A stretch of DNA of 64,000 nucleotides from Athripsodes cinereus (lineage: Eukaryota > Arthropoda > Insecta > Trichoptera > Leptoceridae): contig OX388316.1 in NCBI GenBank assembly GCA_947579605.1, positions 17,921,290 through 17,985,289 of the forward strand, in the 5' to 3' direction. The first letter of the stretch is position 1; each line of letters starts with the position of its first letter. The position numbers and the translations under genes are program-made. Shown here piece by piece: positions 51,701-60,602 of the stretch. The notes under the pieces were generated by a model. The model ran no database searches. It was given only the letters and a program-made list of their open reading frames with translations, and was not told the DNA's origin.

Positions 51701-52386
51701 TTTGCAAATCCTAAAAAAACTAAAAGGTGTTTGTTAAATTATATAAAATAAACCATTTTGTTACGAAGTCATAAACTATAATATAATCCAAACTGAGTTA
51801 TTTCTAACTTATATAATAGGTATCTACTGCAAAGAGGTTGGATGGAGCATATTCTAAAATAATATACAACTAGTATAGGTCTGTAGGAAGTTATTATTTA
51901 GGATTTTAAAAATTAGGAAATACAAGAAAATACCGTAAGTAAATAAAATCTATTTTTAAGTAAATGAATGATACCTGTTTGACAATCACAGTTGTTGCAT
52001 TAGAATTCTCATTCAAAATTTGAATTTCGAAAACACAAAGTGAGCACAGTGTGTAAAATCCTTAGTGTTGCTAGTACAGTAGTTAATATTATTTATGATA
52101 ATAATTTGTGTTTTTACAACAATTAATAATGATAATATGAAAAACATAAAATATAAAGGCACTTTGTCAGACCTTCTCCAAGAGTGCAACTGCTTCTGGG
52201 AGCCGCTCCGAAGAAGATGTGCGTCCTGTAGTGATGGTCGTCCATAGGAGAGTAGGCGCGAGGGGACGTCTGGTCGCGGGGGCGACGATTGGCAGAGCGA
52301 GCTGCCCTACCGCCGCCTCCCCCACCTCCTCCACCTCCACCAGAAGACCTCTCTGGCCTGAAGTTTTTCCGGAACATCAAATTCAT
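30794..52386 (-). CDS. Unrecognised gene, 5 exons in this model, about 436 aa
   Basis: Exons in transcript order: 52386-52173, 34606-34305, 33123-32602, 32173-32055, 30947-30794. Phases agree throughout (1,311 nt with TAG stop). The last four exons are well supported by clean splice sites and protein-like sequence. The first exon is joined over a 17.6-kb intron because its phase fits and it supplies an ATG; another exon could intervene. The N-terminus has a Gly run and a basic RAARSANRRPRDQTSP patch, then SPMDDHHYRTHIFFG. An Asn run (GNNNTNNNNNN) sits in exon 2. Then come the conserved-looking blocks PLSLATLDRDCFIIPVHSLD, LEVADPKLCILAHLM, AVGGMLLANMEKNAEFPFIA, FERNWLYWTGARMLYRHLPR and GDRMYLLVCECGTLLQ, ending GYTGLYRPIEAF. 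There is no signal peptide and no clear membrane helix, so it is probably cytosolic or nuclear. I do not know the family or function. Confidence 0.7.
31045..31140 (+). repeat. tRNA-SINE body fragment, second copy
   Basis: The blocks GCCAGCAAACTCCCC, TTATTGTGAAAGGTG and GGGTTTATAACAAAA match in order the non-tRNA part of the SINE at 37055-37211. It is in plus orientation and its tRNA-like head is missing. A weak piece of family A follows at about 31155-31215. Confidence 0.55.
31632..31848 (+). repeat. SINE-like family A, diverged copy in an intron
   Basis: Recognised by CCTGTAAAAGGAAGGTGTTC, TACCCATCTTGTATGTC, GGCAAGGAGAGGACAG, CTTGTGGAATACG and GGTATAGTAGTA in family order. It lies in the last intron of the unrecognised gene. 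Confidence 0.65.
33428..33530 (+). repeat. Retroposon tail (tail family C)
   Basis: Blocks CGGAAG, TTGAAAGCC, CGTGGAAGTAC and a T-rich end recur at 54094-54190. Probably the 3' end of a LINE. Confidence 0.5.
35060..35980 (-). mobile_element. pogo/Tigger-type DNA transposon remnant, 921 bp
   Basis: The ends CAGTGGAACCTCTCATAACG and CGTTATGAGAGGTTCCACTG are exact inverted copies flanked by TA, the expected target duplication of this superfamily. Near-terminal repeats of CTCGTTATGCGAA occur at both ends. On the minus strand, MKRKIIEKREQDVSVAYLA and, in another frame, RSTSTICTILNNKDKIK and MDASKGVS match in order the N-terminal helix-turn-helix (CENP-B-type) DNA-binding part of Tigger/jerky transposases. 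The frame is broken and the catalytic DDE part is absent, so the copy cannot move itself. Confidence 0.85.
35368..35448. repeat. Perfect 81-bp AT-rich palindrome inside the Tigger remnant
   Basis: Arms of 40 bases around a single central A at 35408. The arms read outward from CATATAC/GTATATG. It lies where transposase sequence is lost, so it may be a later insertion or a repair scar. Confidence 0.8.
37055..37211 (-). repeat. tRNA-derived SINE
   Basis: On the minus strand the head reads like a tRNA gene: an A-box-like TGGTAGCCTGG near 37203, then GCCTCGTACTCAAGAGG (anticodon-arm-like) and a perfect B box GGTTCGATCCC near 37150. The body follows with AAACTCCCCTTTCACGAC and ends in an AT-rich tail. 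The body recurs at 31045-31140. This is a pol III retroposon, not a functional tRNA gene, since the acceptor stem does not pair and there is no second half. Confidence 0.75.
38595..38835 (+). repeat. Degenerate tandem repeat, unit about 35-45 bases
   Basis: About six decayed units share words such as GTGAGTCAAACAG, CACAGATT and TGTATGGCC. The clearest pair is at about 38740-38781 and 38782-38811. No coding potential. Confidence 0.45.
40477..40532 (-). repeat. LINE-type tail family B, short fragment
   Basis: Minus-strand blocks GGGTTAGTTGGAAAAAATCA and ACTCGCCCTC match the family at 20918-21042; the 3' tail is lost. Confidence 0.55.
41192..41329. mobile_element. MITE with 37-base perfect inverted ends
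   Basis: Arms 41192-41228 and 41293-41329 are exact reverse complements. They begin GCCTAGTCAAAACACATTTT and end near CGTTTTCGTT. The 64-base centre is unpaired. No coding potential. Target duplication not resolved. Confidence 0.7.
41482..41795 (-). pseudogene. 5'-truncated LINE: C-terminus of reverse-transcriptase ORF plus (ATG)n tail
   Basis: Minus-strand frame with ERRWSWLGHVLRMPSDSWPK, then FRRPGRPSFTIHRSYDN and SWEEVTQLAQRRSEWRRLV, ending at a stop just before a short (GAT)n run at 41480-41495. The order RRW.WLGHVLRM, GRP, W.......R..WR is the usual end of non-LTR retrotransposon polymerase proteins of the RTE-like group. A nearly identical copy on the plus strand is at 62500-62757. Confidence 0.85.
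41846..42018 (+). repeat. SINE-like family A, young copy
   Basis: It begins inside the family at TTCGAAAAAATTAAGACATT and runs to GGTATAG followed by (TAG)n. It is almost identical to 28420-28596 apart from a deletion of about 14 bases in the ACATGCAGCTGG block. Confidence 0.75.
42764..42886 (-). other. Coding-like fragment with splice donor, unplaced
   Basis: Minus-strand frame LPRGSLSRCNMTLNPVCAFV, then CGYGDTYLQERHE, stopping at a good donor (GAG|GTATGT). Possible acceptors at the other side give the wrong phase to join the fragment at 42945-43058. Cys-containing; family not recognised. Could be a gene relic. Confidence 0.25.
42945..43058 (-). other. Coding-like fragment with acceptor and donor, unplaced
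   Basis: A 38-codon frame between TTTTTCAAG| and ATGAAG|GTATAT reads FPKVVDYFYKGLPVIRQS then EEFLYTHSIPDLYWIAIEMK. Codon use is even and gene-like, unlike the AT-driven background. It enters in phase 2 and leaves in phase 0, which fits neither the first nor second exon of the surrounding gene. Possibly an exon of a nested or broken gene. Confidence 0.3.
43100..43316. mobile_element. MITE with inverted ends of about 89 bases
   Basis: The left arm 43100-43188 begins CAGCAGGGCTACTCT. The right arm 43228-43316 is its inverted copy with only a few mismatches. Both contain GATCATACGACGCACGAAG. The centre is about 39 bases. It lies directly upstream of the coding-like fragment at 42945-43058. Confidence 0.8.
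43402..43543 (-). other. Coding-like fragment ending in a stop, unplaced
   Basis: After a possible acceptor (TTTCAATTCAG|) the minus-strand frame reads RRSMPSVLNEYLIAMVRREQ, LNELNLLVATLVGGVVIW and ends at TAG. It looks protein-like with one hydrophobic stretch. A donor within it (ATATG|GTGTGG) would phase onto the fragment at 42945-43058, across the MITE. No complete gene could be built. Confidence 0.22.
45519..45575 (+). repeat. Single diverged arm of the 170-bp palindrome repeat
   Basis: Contains GAAGACGTCTTTCG and, after a few changes, GACATCACCAAT and TTATTGACA, in the order of one arm at 25740-25824. Confidence 0.5.
45640..45804 (+). pseudogene. LINE ORF2 C-terminal fragment
   Basis: Open frame GRGRTRDAYMDQLKRDMNCG, then SYVELKRLAENRDEWRRKTK, ending in a stop after LVSDQSNGL. 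The GRGRTR...Y...L......L..LA.NRDEWRR pattern is the end of a non-LTR retrotransposon polymerase. The 5' part is lost. Confidence 0.7.
45826..45972 (+). repeat. SINE-like family A, old copy
   Basis: TACCTATCCTGAATGTCTTA, TTTTATTGGCAAATAGAGG, GGCTGCTGGCTGCTCCAT and CGTGATGGTATGAGTA follow the family order with many changes. Confidence 0.6.
46832..46930 (+). repeat. SINE-like family A, old 3' fragment
   Basis: CTTGATTTTTTTATTGACAAG, ACTTGCATG, a GGTTG block and GCCATGATGATACAGC resemble the last 100 bases of the family. Confidence 0.4.
49893..50041 (+). repeat. LINE-type tail family B with (AAAT)n end
   Basis: GGGTTAGTTGGAAGACATCG, GCGATAAACTTGCCCTCTGT, an ATGTACAGTGAAGAATAAAA block and (TAAA)n. 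Best-preserved copy of this tail in the window. Confidence 0.75.
50095..50631. mobile_element. MITE with GGGGAAGGTGGGGCAAGACG ends
   Basis: The left end GGGGAAGGTGGGGCAAGACG and right end CGTCCTGCCCAACCTTCCCC are inverted copies with one gap, flanked by TA on both sides. A second inverted copy of the same G-rich motif sits inside at about 50410-50440 (CCCCGTCTTGCCCCAACCC). No transposase. A TA duplication suggests the Tc1/mariner group, not proven. Confidence 0.75.
51300..51510 (+). pseudogene. Strongly decayed LINE ORF2 end
   Basis: Pieces such as QGTEKTNTELGRV and, in another frame, ELKRLTRNWEEYKNKPGLLQ and THPVDNDST resemble the end of the fragment at 45640-45804 (ELKRLAENRDEWRR..LV..QSN). 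Several stops and frame shifts. Confidence 0.45.
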
Positions 52387-53648
52387 CTTTGACAGTTGTT
52401 ATGGCGGGCACGTATTTAACTGTCAAACGCTTTCACTTTTAGCGGGAAAACTATTTTCCTTGTTTTTTCCGCTACGAGTATAACTTCTCCATTTTGACTG
52501 TTTTAATTTGCATTTTAATCATTTCGAATGCAAAACTTTTAAGTATATATTTATGTTTAAAAACATTAGATTTAGCTATTTTAAATACACCTTTGTTAAC
52601 AAATACATATGAATATCGTTATTAGGTAGGTACTTATCTTATTTTCCTAGGTACTTTGAAATGTTTCTAAATGGAGTTTGAAAATGGAACATTTTATTTA
52701 CATATTTTAGTTGGTTGCACGCAAATTTTATGGCAATTTGAATTTGAAAAGTTTACTTCATAAGATATACTTATATTTATTAATTGGTAAGTTGTTTTTA
52801 TACCTACAGGTAAGCATTATTTAAACTTTCTTGTCATTCTAAAATGGTAGAATAAACAAATGATATATTTGAATTTCACTGACAAATAATAATGCAATGA
52901 TTCAAAAATAGAATCACCATAAATCACATCTGTGTGATGCGGATGCTCCGAGTTGTATATAAAGTTTTGTTTAGTAAACATTCTACGTTCAGCTTTGTGG
53001 GATTATTTCAAAATAACTCTGCTAATATTTTTCGGGAAATCACAACAGATGGCGCCGGTGTTCGGGAAAATAGAGTAATGTCGACTCCCTAACTACCGCA
53101 ATGTTTTTGTGAGGTTTCAATATTGTGGTTTTCCAACGATAGCGACAATCTTTTACCAGATAGTGACAGTATTTTCAATAAATAGAGACATGGGCGAGCT
53201 AAGGATTTTCTCTAGGGGATTTTTTTGTCTCAGTTATCACGATTTAGTAATTTGATAAGCACCCAAAATTTCTATCTCCCAGTTGTCAAATTTTCAATAT
53301 AAAATTGAGATATTTCACGATCTTGTTTTGTGTAACACTTTTATAAAACACCTGATATTTAGTTTGACTTCTAGGGGGGTAGTTTTCTACTTCAATGCCA
53401 ATTTTCCATACTTTTTACTAATTTTGCCTACTTTCCTACTATTTTCGAGATCCCAAGGAGAATGGAGAGGAAAACAGACAACCCCGGGTACACCCATAAA
53501 TTGAGTAAATATTTAACGTTCGTAATTAATATGCTCACTCAAATTGGTGATCTGAAGGAGGTAAAAAAGAGGATGTTGTTAATATGTATGTATATATTAA
53601 TATTGTATTGGAAAAATGTGATGAGCTGCAAAAAATCTATCTATCTAG

Positions 53649-53766
53649 GTATCTTCCTCAAGTGAGGTAACCAGCGAAAAATTGTATGAAATAAGCATAT
53701 AGATAATCCTCCCTATGCCACAATAAAAACACATTTAGAATAACTTGCATACCTCATCGCTGAATA
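53649..53766 (-). repeat. SINE-like family A, old copy
   Basis: CTCAAGTGAGGTAACCAGCG at one end and CATACCTCATCGCTGAATAA at the other match the inverted family, with the ATGCCACAATAAAA block between. Confidence 0.6.
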
Positions 53767-53783
53767 ATTTATATTTAATGTGT

Positions 53784-53929
53784 CGTGGTTAGATGGAAGA
53801 AATCACTTTATAGTGATAATCTCGCCACTGCGCATCGTCCTATTTTTTTAAATTTCATATTGTTTTGTTAACACTGTTATATAATGATGATGTGCAAAAA
53901 GAATAAGTTAATAAATAAATAAATAAATT
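53784..53929 (+). repeat. LINE-type tail family B
   Basis: TGGTTAGATGGAAGAAATCA, TAGTGATAATCTCGCC, AAAAAGAATAAGTTAATAAA and (AAAT)n, same order as 49893-50041. Confidence 0.7.
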
Positions 53930-53943
53930 ATTCACTTTACGTC

Positions 53944-54080
53944 AGCCTGATGAGGTTTGCCACCCATCCTGAATGTCTTGATTTTATATTGGCACGAAGA
54001 GGACAGTTTGCATGTTTCTTACATGCAGCTGATCTGCTGGCTACCCCAATTGTGGGATATGCCGTGATGGTATAGTATAG
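53944..54080 (+). repeat. SINE-like family A, young copy inserted in tail family C
   Basis: From GATGAGGTTTGCCACCCATC to GGTATAGTATAGTAGTATAG, nearly identical to the reference copy. It is flanked on both sides by the words TACGTCAGCCTGATGA (53940 and 54093), so a target duplication of up to about 16 bases brackets it within a family C tail. Confidence 0.75.
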
Positions 54081-54093
54081 TAGTATAGTATAG

Positions 54094-54190
54094 TACGTCA
54101 GCCTGATGATGACAGCGGAAGCTCTTGAAAGCCGGCTCCCAATTAATAAAGTCATCGTGGAAGTACTAAATATAAGTGTTTTATTTTTAT
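54094..54190 (+). repeat. Retroposon tail (tail family C)
   Basis: GTCAGCCTGATGATGACAGC, TCTTGAAAGCCGGCTCCCAA, TCGTGGAAGTAC and a T-rich end; compare 33428-33530. Confidence 0.6.
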
Positions 54191-55377
54191 TTATTTAACA
54201 CGAGCTTCCACCAAGTACCCTTGGTCAAAAAAATTTAAGTAACTACATGTTATATGATATTTTGACAATAATTTTTACTAAAAATAAATTATCAATTTCT
54301 GAATACTCTATCATAATAATGCAAATGAATAACATAAACTATGTACTTAAGAAGTCCCCTATTTTTTATTAAATTAAAAATAACAGATTTTTTGAGATAA
54401 AAACAAAAAGGACTAATTTTAAAGTACCTACAACCGAATTCATTTTTATTTGACAATTTATTCGTCAAAAAATAAATCTTTGACAAATACATAAATATTA
54501 AAATAATTAAAATTAAAAATAATTATTCAACACAACTTCACAGCGGATTAACTTTAGTTCGTATTTCAAATTTTAAATTTTTGGCACATTTCATTAGTTA
54601 ATGAAACTGAAAAATTTTTTATTTGCTTTTTCTACAAAGTGAAGAAATACCATGGAACTAAACAACAACAGAAACACAGAAACTATACAAAGCAAAATAA
54701 GTTTTTTTTTGTAATACACTCGCAAACATTTCGAATTTAGAACTACACTCAATCAAGTAAATATAACTACGATTTCTTTAAAATTATTACAATATCAAAC
54801 AAAAAAAATGATATTTGATATATTTGGAATTAGTGATTTAAATTTAAATCAACTTTTTATTCGATTTCATTCATTTAGTAGAATACATTGGCACTATACA
54901 CAGTCGGACATCTTAACTTGTACTGATCTTGTGTTGAAAACTAAAATAATTTCAACACAAACAGACGCAGATTTGTCAACTTATACACGTTGCTATATTA
55001 TCACACTATAATAATACAACATTTAGATATTCATCTCACAGTTTTTCCGAATTATTTCAGAATCGCGTGATATATTTATAAAAGAGAAATTCAAGGACGC
55101 CTTCACAAACACATTTTTAACATTCAAAAGAAATATTTTGAAATGTCATTTTAATTAAAACACGTGAAATACTGTTTGTCTGCATAAGTAATGAAAATAA
55201 TGTCAGCTTTTTTCGTAAGTTCGGAATAAAATGACCCCCAATCTTTTTTCTTACAAATTCCAAATGATAAGGTTTTCAATAATACACTCACTCCACTATG
55301 TTCTACAAGGAAGGTATTCATAGAACTTCATCTTATACCTTTAGCTGTTTTTGTTATTCATTCTTGATATGTTTTTT

Positions 55378-55613
55378 ATAATTACAAATGTTTGGAGTCA
55401 AAAAACTTTACAAATACCACTAAAAATTAATCTACGCGCGACCAAGGTTTCAACAGGTAACTGTCATTCTCAAGCGCAATATTTGACTATTGCGTTAAGT
55501 CAAATATTGCGCTTGAGAATGACAGGTTACCTGTTGAAACCTTGGTCGCGCGTGGATTAATTTTTAGTGGTAGGTATTTGTAAAGTTTTTTGACTCCAAA
55601 CATTTGTAATTAT
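55378..55613. mobile_element. Foldback element with arms of about 111-116 bases
   Basis: Left arm 55378-55488 and right arm 55498-55613 are inverted copies. They differ by a four-base insertion (GTAG), one single-base indel and about one substitution. The loop is 9 bases. The arms contain TCAACAGGTAACTGTCATTC and AATCTACGCGCGACC. No coding potential in any frame. Confidence 0.85.
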
Positions 55614-56978
55614 GTTTAGAAACTACCACAACGTTACCGCCAAATCAATAAATAATGTTTTTTATACACAAAAGATATTACTTTGTTAAATATCTATTCA
55701 ATTAATCAGTAAGTAACAGCAGAGTTTTACATTGGACACGTTTTTATTCTACTAAAATAATTTTTCACAAAGAAATGTATAAATTTCAAAGTGATTTTTG
55801 TATTCTACATAAACTCATATAGTATTTACTTTGTAAAACATGTATTGCATACTATTGAGTTTTCAATTGCTCTTAGGAGAAAACGTGCTTAATCTTTTCA
55901 ATATCATATTCGATGAACAAGTCTTTTTACCAGTGTTCTGACAACGCTATGTTCCCGTTTTAATTAATGGAATGCACTTTATAAGTATAGGTATTGTAAT
56001 TATTGGTGTTGGCCTCAACGATCTTCTATCACAATCCACTGTTCGTTTGAACACAATATCAAAGTTTAAGGAATGACGTTGGAAGATGTTTGATAACCTT
56101 TTGTATTCCCAGAAAGAGCGATAAATGGCGAATGAATAATATAAATGGCATATATAATTATTTACTGCAAGTCACGAGCTTCAGAAGCACATTGAAAACT
56201 GTACTCTTCAGCGGCGCCTTTGAGACGGTCTAGGGACTGTTAAACGGCGTCAAAACAAAATCATCCAGAATCATTATCATCATCATAAAGTCATACTAAA
56301 TAGTATAACTTTATGATGATGATGCTAAATGGTATGATGATGATGGTATTCAATATCCATAATATATTATAGAGAAAAAAACGTTTTCAACGGATATTTT
56401 TCTTTCACAAAACATTTTTCCTTTAATAACGATAGCTGAGAGTCGAAAGTATCAGCGGTGATTCAATTGGCGCAGATTTTTTTAGTGTAGGAGTCTTATT
56501 GTTTCCACTTTTAGTTCTCAAAAGGAACCTACGTGGAAAGACTAATATTGATAAGTAATGAAATGCTGGTTAGAAGATATTAAATACATTGTTGAGTTAT
56601 GTAATAAATGTTAGAAACAGGAATTAGAAAGTTCTTTTAGTTTATGGTTGCGTGAGAATATTTACAGGGTAGGTAAATTTGAATTTGAATAATATTCTGC
56701 ATGTGTTTAATATTTTACGTCAGAGTTATCATTTAATTTATTGATTGGTATAGAATTTTCATTTAAAATTAAGATTTTCATTAAATGGTTCGATGCTAGT
56801 TTACAGTATTAAGACAATAGAGATCTAAATTCTTTTTTCGTAGACGGAATTAGTTTCAAAGCCACTGTGGATTATTTGTGTAGATTCCGGAATTGAATAA
56901 GCATTCCGTTATTTCCTGTTAGTTTATGAGTGAAACTTAAAAAAAAATCTATTAAGTATATGATTTTGGCATTATTAA

Positions 56979-58706
56979 CCCTGGACACCTAACCTTCGAA
57001 TATAACCCTTTTAACCTAACCATTCGTCGAATCGACGAATAATTTTTCAAAATGTATAATTCTATATTTTATGCAATTTCGCTGTAGTTTCAATACTTAA
57101 TTAAGTTAGTCATACATTATTTTGACAAAATAAAACAAAAAAAAACTTTTTTGGTTAGAAAATATTTATTTTGTACCTAAGTTTGTAAAACATAAGATTT
57201 ATTTCAGAAAATTAGAGGCACTAACATACAAAAATAAAAAAAAAAAAAAATAACAAAAAAAGCCTTTTTTTCTTTGGCAAACCTAAATCAAAACAGTATT
57301 TATTTTTCTATAATACACATAAAATTTATGATTTTGAAGCGCATTGTACGCAAAAATCAACTTTATGCTCACCACAAATTGTAGTGTTGCATTTTGAGCA
57401 ATAAGATTTTGTCATGCGCCTTTTCTTATAGCAACAAATCTTTTTTTTTTGTTTGAAGCTTCGATTGGTTGACAATCATTGCTAGATGATGATTGACCTT
57501 CAACTAGACCTTCACCTTGAACCTTGACCTTCACCTTCATCGGTCGACACTCCCAATGATTTTTTTTATTTTATCCTTCACGTGTTTAGGCATAGTACCT
57601 ACGAATTTCCAGTCGGATTTTGAGCCAAGGTTCAACTATTTACATATGGAGCTTCTTCATGAAATCACGTCGGCTCATCACTTTTTCTCCCAGTACAGAA
57701 GTGTTATGGCAGTAAATAATATAGCTGTTAATACTCGATATATTTATCATACCGTAGAAAACACAAAGCGGCCACCGATTAGTTTTTTTGTTGCAAGACA
57801 TTACTGAACACATTTGGTCGAATTTGACCACGCCGCCTTTTGTGCTGTTATAAAACTCAATCATGTGAGGCTTTTTTGTTTCGGGATTAACCGAGCCGTC
57901 CTCGTCACAAGAAGATAGTAAGTATACCATTTTTGATGTTTTGGCTTGTATGAAAGAAGTGTAAGGGAGCTATCGTAACAGGACATTGTTGTATTTACAT
58001 CTCGGGATCGACAGTTCTTCATTTCTTCTGGGATTTCCTTTTTATTAGCTCGCAGAGTCCCTACAAGCGTTAATTTATAAGGTTGTTGGAGTAACTGCTT
58101 CGCCAATAGTACGGAGGTGAACCAGTTATTAGCCTTTGCTCGTAGTCCAAATATGACGGGCCCGACTTCGAATAGTGCTTTGGAAAAATGTCAAGGTACC
58201 TGAAATACTATCTGAACTTTCTTTCGGTGAAACAGGAGATGTTTGTGACTCCGGCACATTGTCTTGGAAAGCAAGCGATGCAATATCTTCGTAATCGGAA
58301 AGCTCAGCTTGAGTGTCACTTTTTGCATCATCCACCTCTAAACTATCTTCTATTTCGCTATTCGATGACTCATCCAATGCACTGCCATCTTCCTCATCCA
58401 TCAATAGACGCGTTATATGTTCATCAGCCAGCTATCGTTTAAAAGCCATGATAAAAACTGTAAAAATGAGCGAACACTAATTATAAAAAAATATACACAA
58501 ACCCTAACCATTCGTCGAAACGACGACTATTTTCATAATATATCGAAAAGTGAAATACTTACCCACAAGACATAACCACCTGCCGAAAGAGCTTAGCAAA
58601 CACTTAATTGGCAAGTGATGACACGATGATCGGCGCGCGCGCAAAAAAGATATAGCAATATTTCTGTGGCGTACTCGTCGATTCGACGAAGGTTAGGTGT
58701 CCAGGG
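56979..58706 (-). mobile_element. piggyBac-type element, internally deleted
   Basis: It is flanked by TTAA at 56975-56978 and 58707-58710. The ends CCCTGGACACCTAACCTTCG and CGAAGGTTAGGTGTCCAGGG are exact inverted copies. The motif CCATTCGTCGAA.CGACGA is repeated near both ends (57021-57040 and 58507-58526). The length of 1.7 kb is short of a complete element with a gene of about 1.7-1.8 kb plus flanks. It carries the broken transposase listed next. Confidence 0.92.
57326..58449 (-). pseudogene. Broken piggyBac transposase
   Basis: In order on the minus strand: a start with MAFKR then a stop at codon 6, an acidic N-terminus MDEEDGSALDESSNSEIED, and after a large internal deletion NWFTSVLLAKQLL and PYKLTLVGTLRANKKEIPEE. 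A frame shift follows near 57930, then KMVYLLSSCDEDGSV, KGGVVKFDQMCSVMSCNKKT and NRWPLCVFYGMINI. A C-terminal Cys-rich zinc-binding tail (YCSKCNTTICGEH then CVQC) ends the frame. In the family the third catalytic Asp sits in a GGVD.LDQ motif; here it reads GGVVKFDQ, so that Asp is lost. With the stop, deletion and frame shift it cannot encode an active enzyme. Confidence 0.9.
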
Positions 58707-60374
58707 TTAAAGTTACTTATATAAAATATAAGATTAAGCTAACCACTGTTAAACAATTTTGTTATAACTATAGTGAAATCACTAATTTTACCTCCTTAAT
58801 TTGAAACTGTTGGTTTAATCATATTGTGATGACTAGATATGTGTCTTTCAGAGTACATACCATCATACCACCAAAATCGTGTCATGTATGATATAGTGGA
58901 ATTCTGTTACCTTACCTAAAACGTGTATGACAATCACATTATTTTATTAAAAACTAGCTTTAAATCCAACCTCGCTCCAGAAATAACATCAAATTAATAA
59001 AAAAATACAGTACGGACATCACACGCAATTTTTCGGCAAAACTGCGAAAAAATTACAATACCATGAGTCTTATCTTACTTCTGTAGAAAAAACTTTTGAC
59101 CGAAATTATTTTTGGCTTGTCTAAGTGTTGATTTAAAAAAAATGGCGGTAGTGTAAAAATTCTGGATGTTTTCATATTTTTGTGAATATCTTCTTTAATA
59201 CATTACATACCTGTATAAATATATCTACTAACCAGGAACTAAAAGAATGATGAAATAATTGGTTTACATATTGCTTGCTTATAAAGATATAAAAACATAC
59301 ATAAATACATATTGTTTATGAACAAGTTTAAATATTTATTTAAAGATTTCTCATGTGTTTGAACTTCGAATCCGTGACAGGAAAATTAATTAACAAAATG
59401 TCATCACTCTTTTATGAAAATTCACACATTTCCTAATATCAAATTAATTTGATGTAAAATAATAATGAATACCTATTGCTAGATATTTGGCACCAAGATA
59501 ATAATACCAAATAACCATTATGTCATGTTCTTTCTGCGTTAGCAGAGATGATAATAAAAAGGTAACGCTCGATAATTAAACGCCAACACTCAAAAATACC
59601 ATTTAATTGTCCCTCAAAACACGAGCTCTGTGCAATTTTGAGGGTTTTATTTTCATCTTGTATATGAAGATAACGTGAGTAGGTAGGTACCTACTGATAT
59701 ACATAGGCAGGTATATCGAATTTCAATTATTATTGATATATGTAAGTATAATTTCATAGTCTACCAAACATATTTACGTATGTGTTTTATTTCTGTGACA
59801 CTAGCACAGTTCGTGATTATTCCACTGGTAAAAATCCGTATTTGAATAAGTTATGAATCGTGTTATAGTGATAAAGAAATATGAAAAAACCTTTTTTCGG
59901 TGATAGTACGAGTATACCCAAAAAATACCCCAAAAATGTTCATTGAAAACTAAGCTTTTGTTGTAAAAGCTAATTATTATGCCCGCCAAAGAATTTGAAT
60001 ATCCGACCTCTCAACTGTAACACGTTACTATGTGACTGTCGCTTTCTCAATATATTCGTAAAATACAAATAATAAGCAATTTAATATATTCATCGATATT
60101 TATCTTTTATGATTTCGTAAATGATGGATGTACGATTTATTTTACTTTGTAAACAAACTGGTGTCATTATAAAAGTCGTAATACCCTGAAGAATCTCGTG
60201 TTTAGAGTTAACATGCCTTCATAGTTTTGAAGACGGAACTGATTGACTGGAACAAATTGATTCATAGCCATTGGTCCGCTTACTACTGCCATACACACGC
60301 AAGACCAATTCATTCAAGAAATAACTAAAGGAAATATTTGATTTATAAAATAGTAGTATTTTGAGACGTTCTGT

Positions 60375-60602
60375 GGAGTCTCCGGCAAAAACAGGTTTTT
60401 CACTATTTTCTGTAAGTTTCCAAGTGTCTTGTAAAAGGCAGGTACACGGAAAACATCACGAATACGACCTTATTAACATCTTCATTTCATCCATTCTAAA
60501 TTTACTGACTTATATTGGCACAGAGAGGTTGACTTGCTTGTTTATTACATGTGGTTAGTCTTTTAACTGCGCCCTTTGAGGGATATGCCATGATGGTATA
60601 GA
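60375..60602 (+). repeat. SINE-like family A, near full length, diverged
   Basis: Blocks from TTTTTCACTATTTTCTGTAA and TGTCTTGTAAAAGGCAGGT through TTATATTGGCACAGAGAGGT to GGATATGCCATGATGGTATAG in the right order, with about a quarter of positions changed by eye. Confidence 0.65.

Larger units (their letters stand above)
34607..52172. other. Presumed first intron of the unrecognised gene, repeat-filled
   Basis: This 17.6-kb stretch holds no confirmed exon. It contains the Tigger-type element, the tRNA-SINE, a degenerate tandem array, LINE ends, several MITEs and an (AGTC)n run at 44650-44680, plus coding-like fragments at 42.7-43.7 kb, all listed separately. The remainder is AT-rich with no structure that I could identify, including most of 46.9-49.9 kb. 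Confidence 0.5.
52387..56974. other. 5' flank of the unrecognised gene and repeat-rich intergenic DNA
   Basis: The first few hundred bases should include its promoter if the first-exon assignment is right, but no core element is clear. The rest holds family A, B and C repeats and a long foldback at 55.4-55.6 kb. A short palindromic GATGATGATG/CATCATCAT region lies at 56268-56345. No gene seen. Confidence 0.45.
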
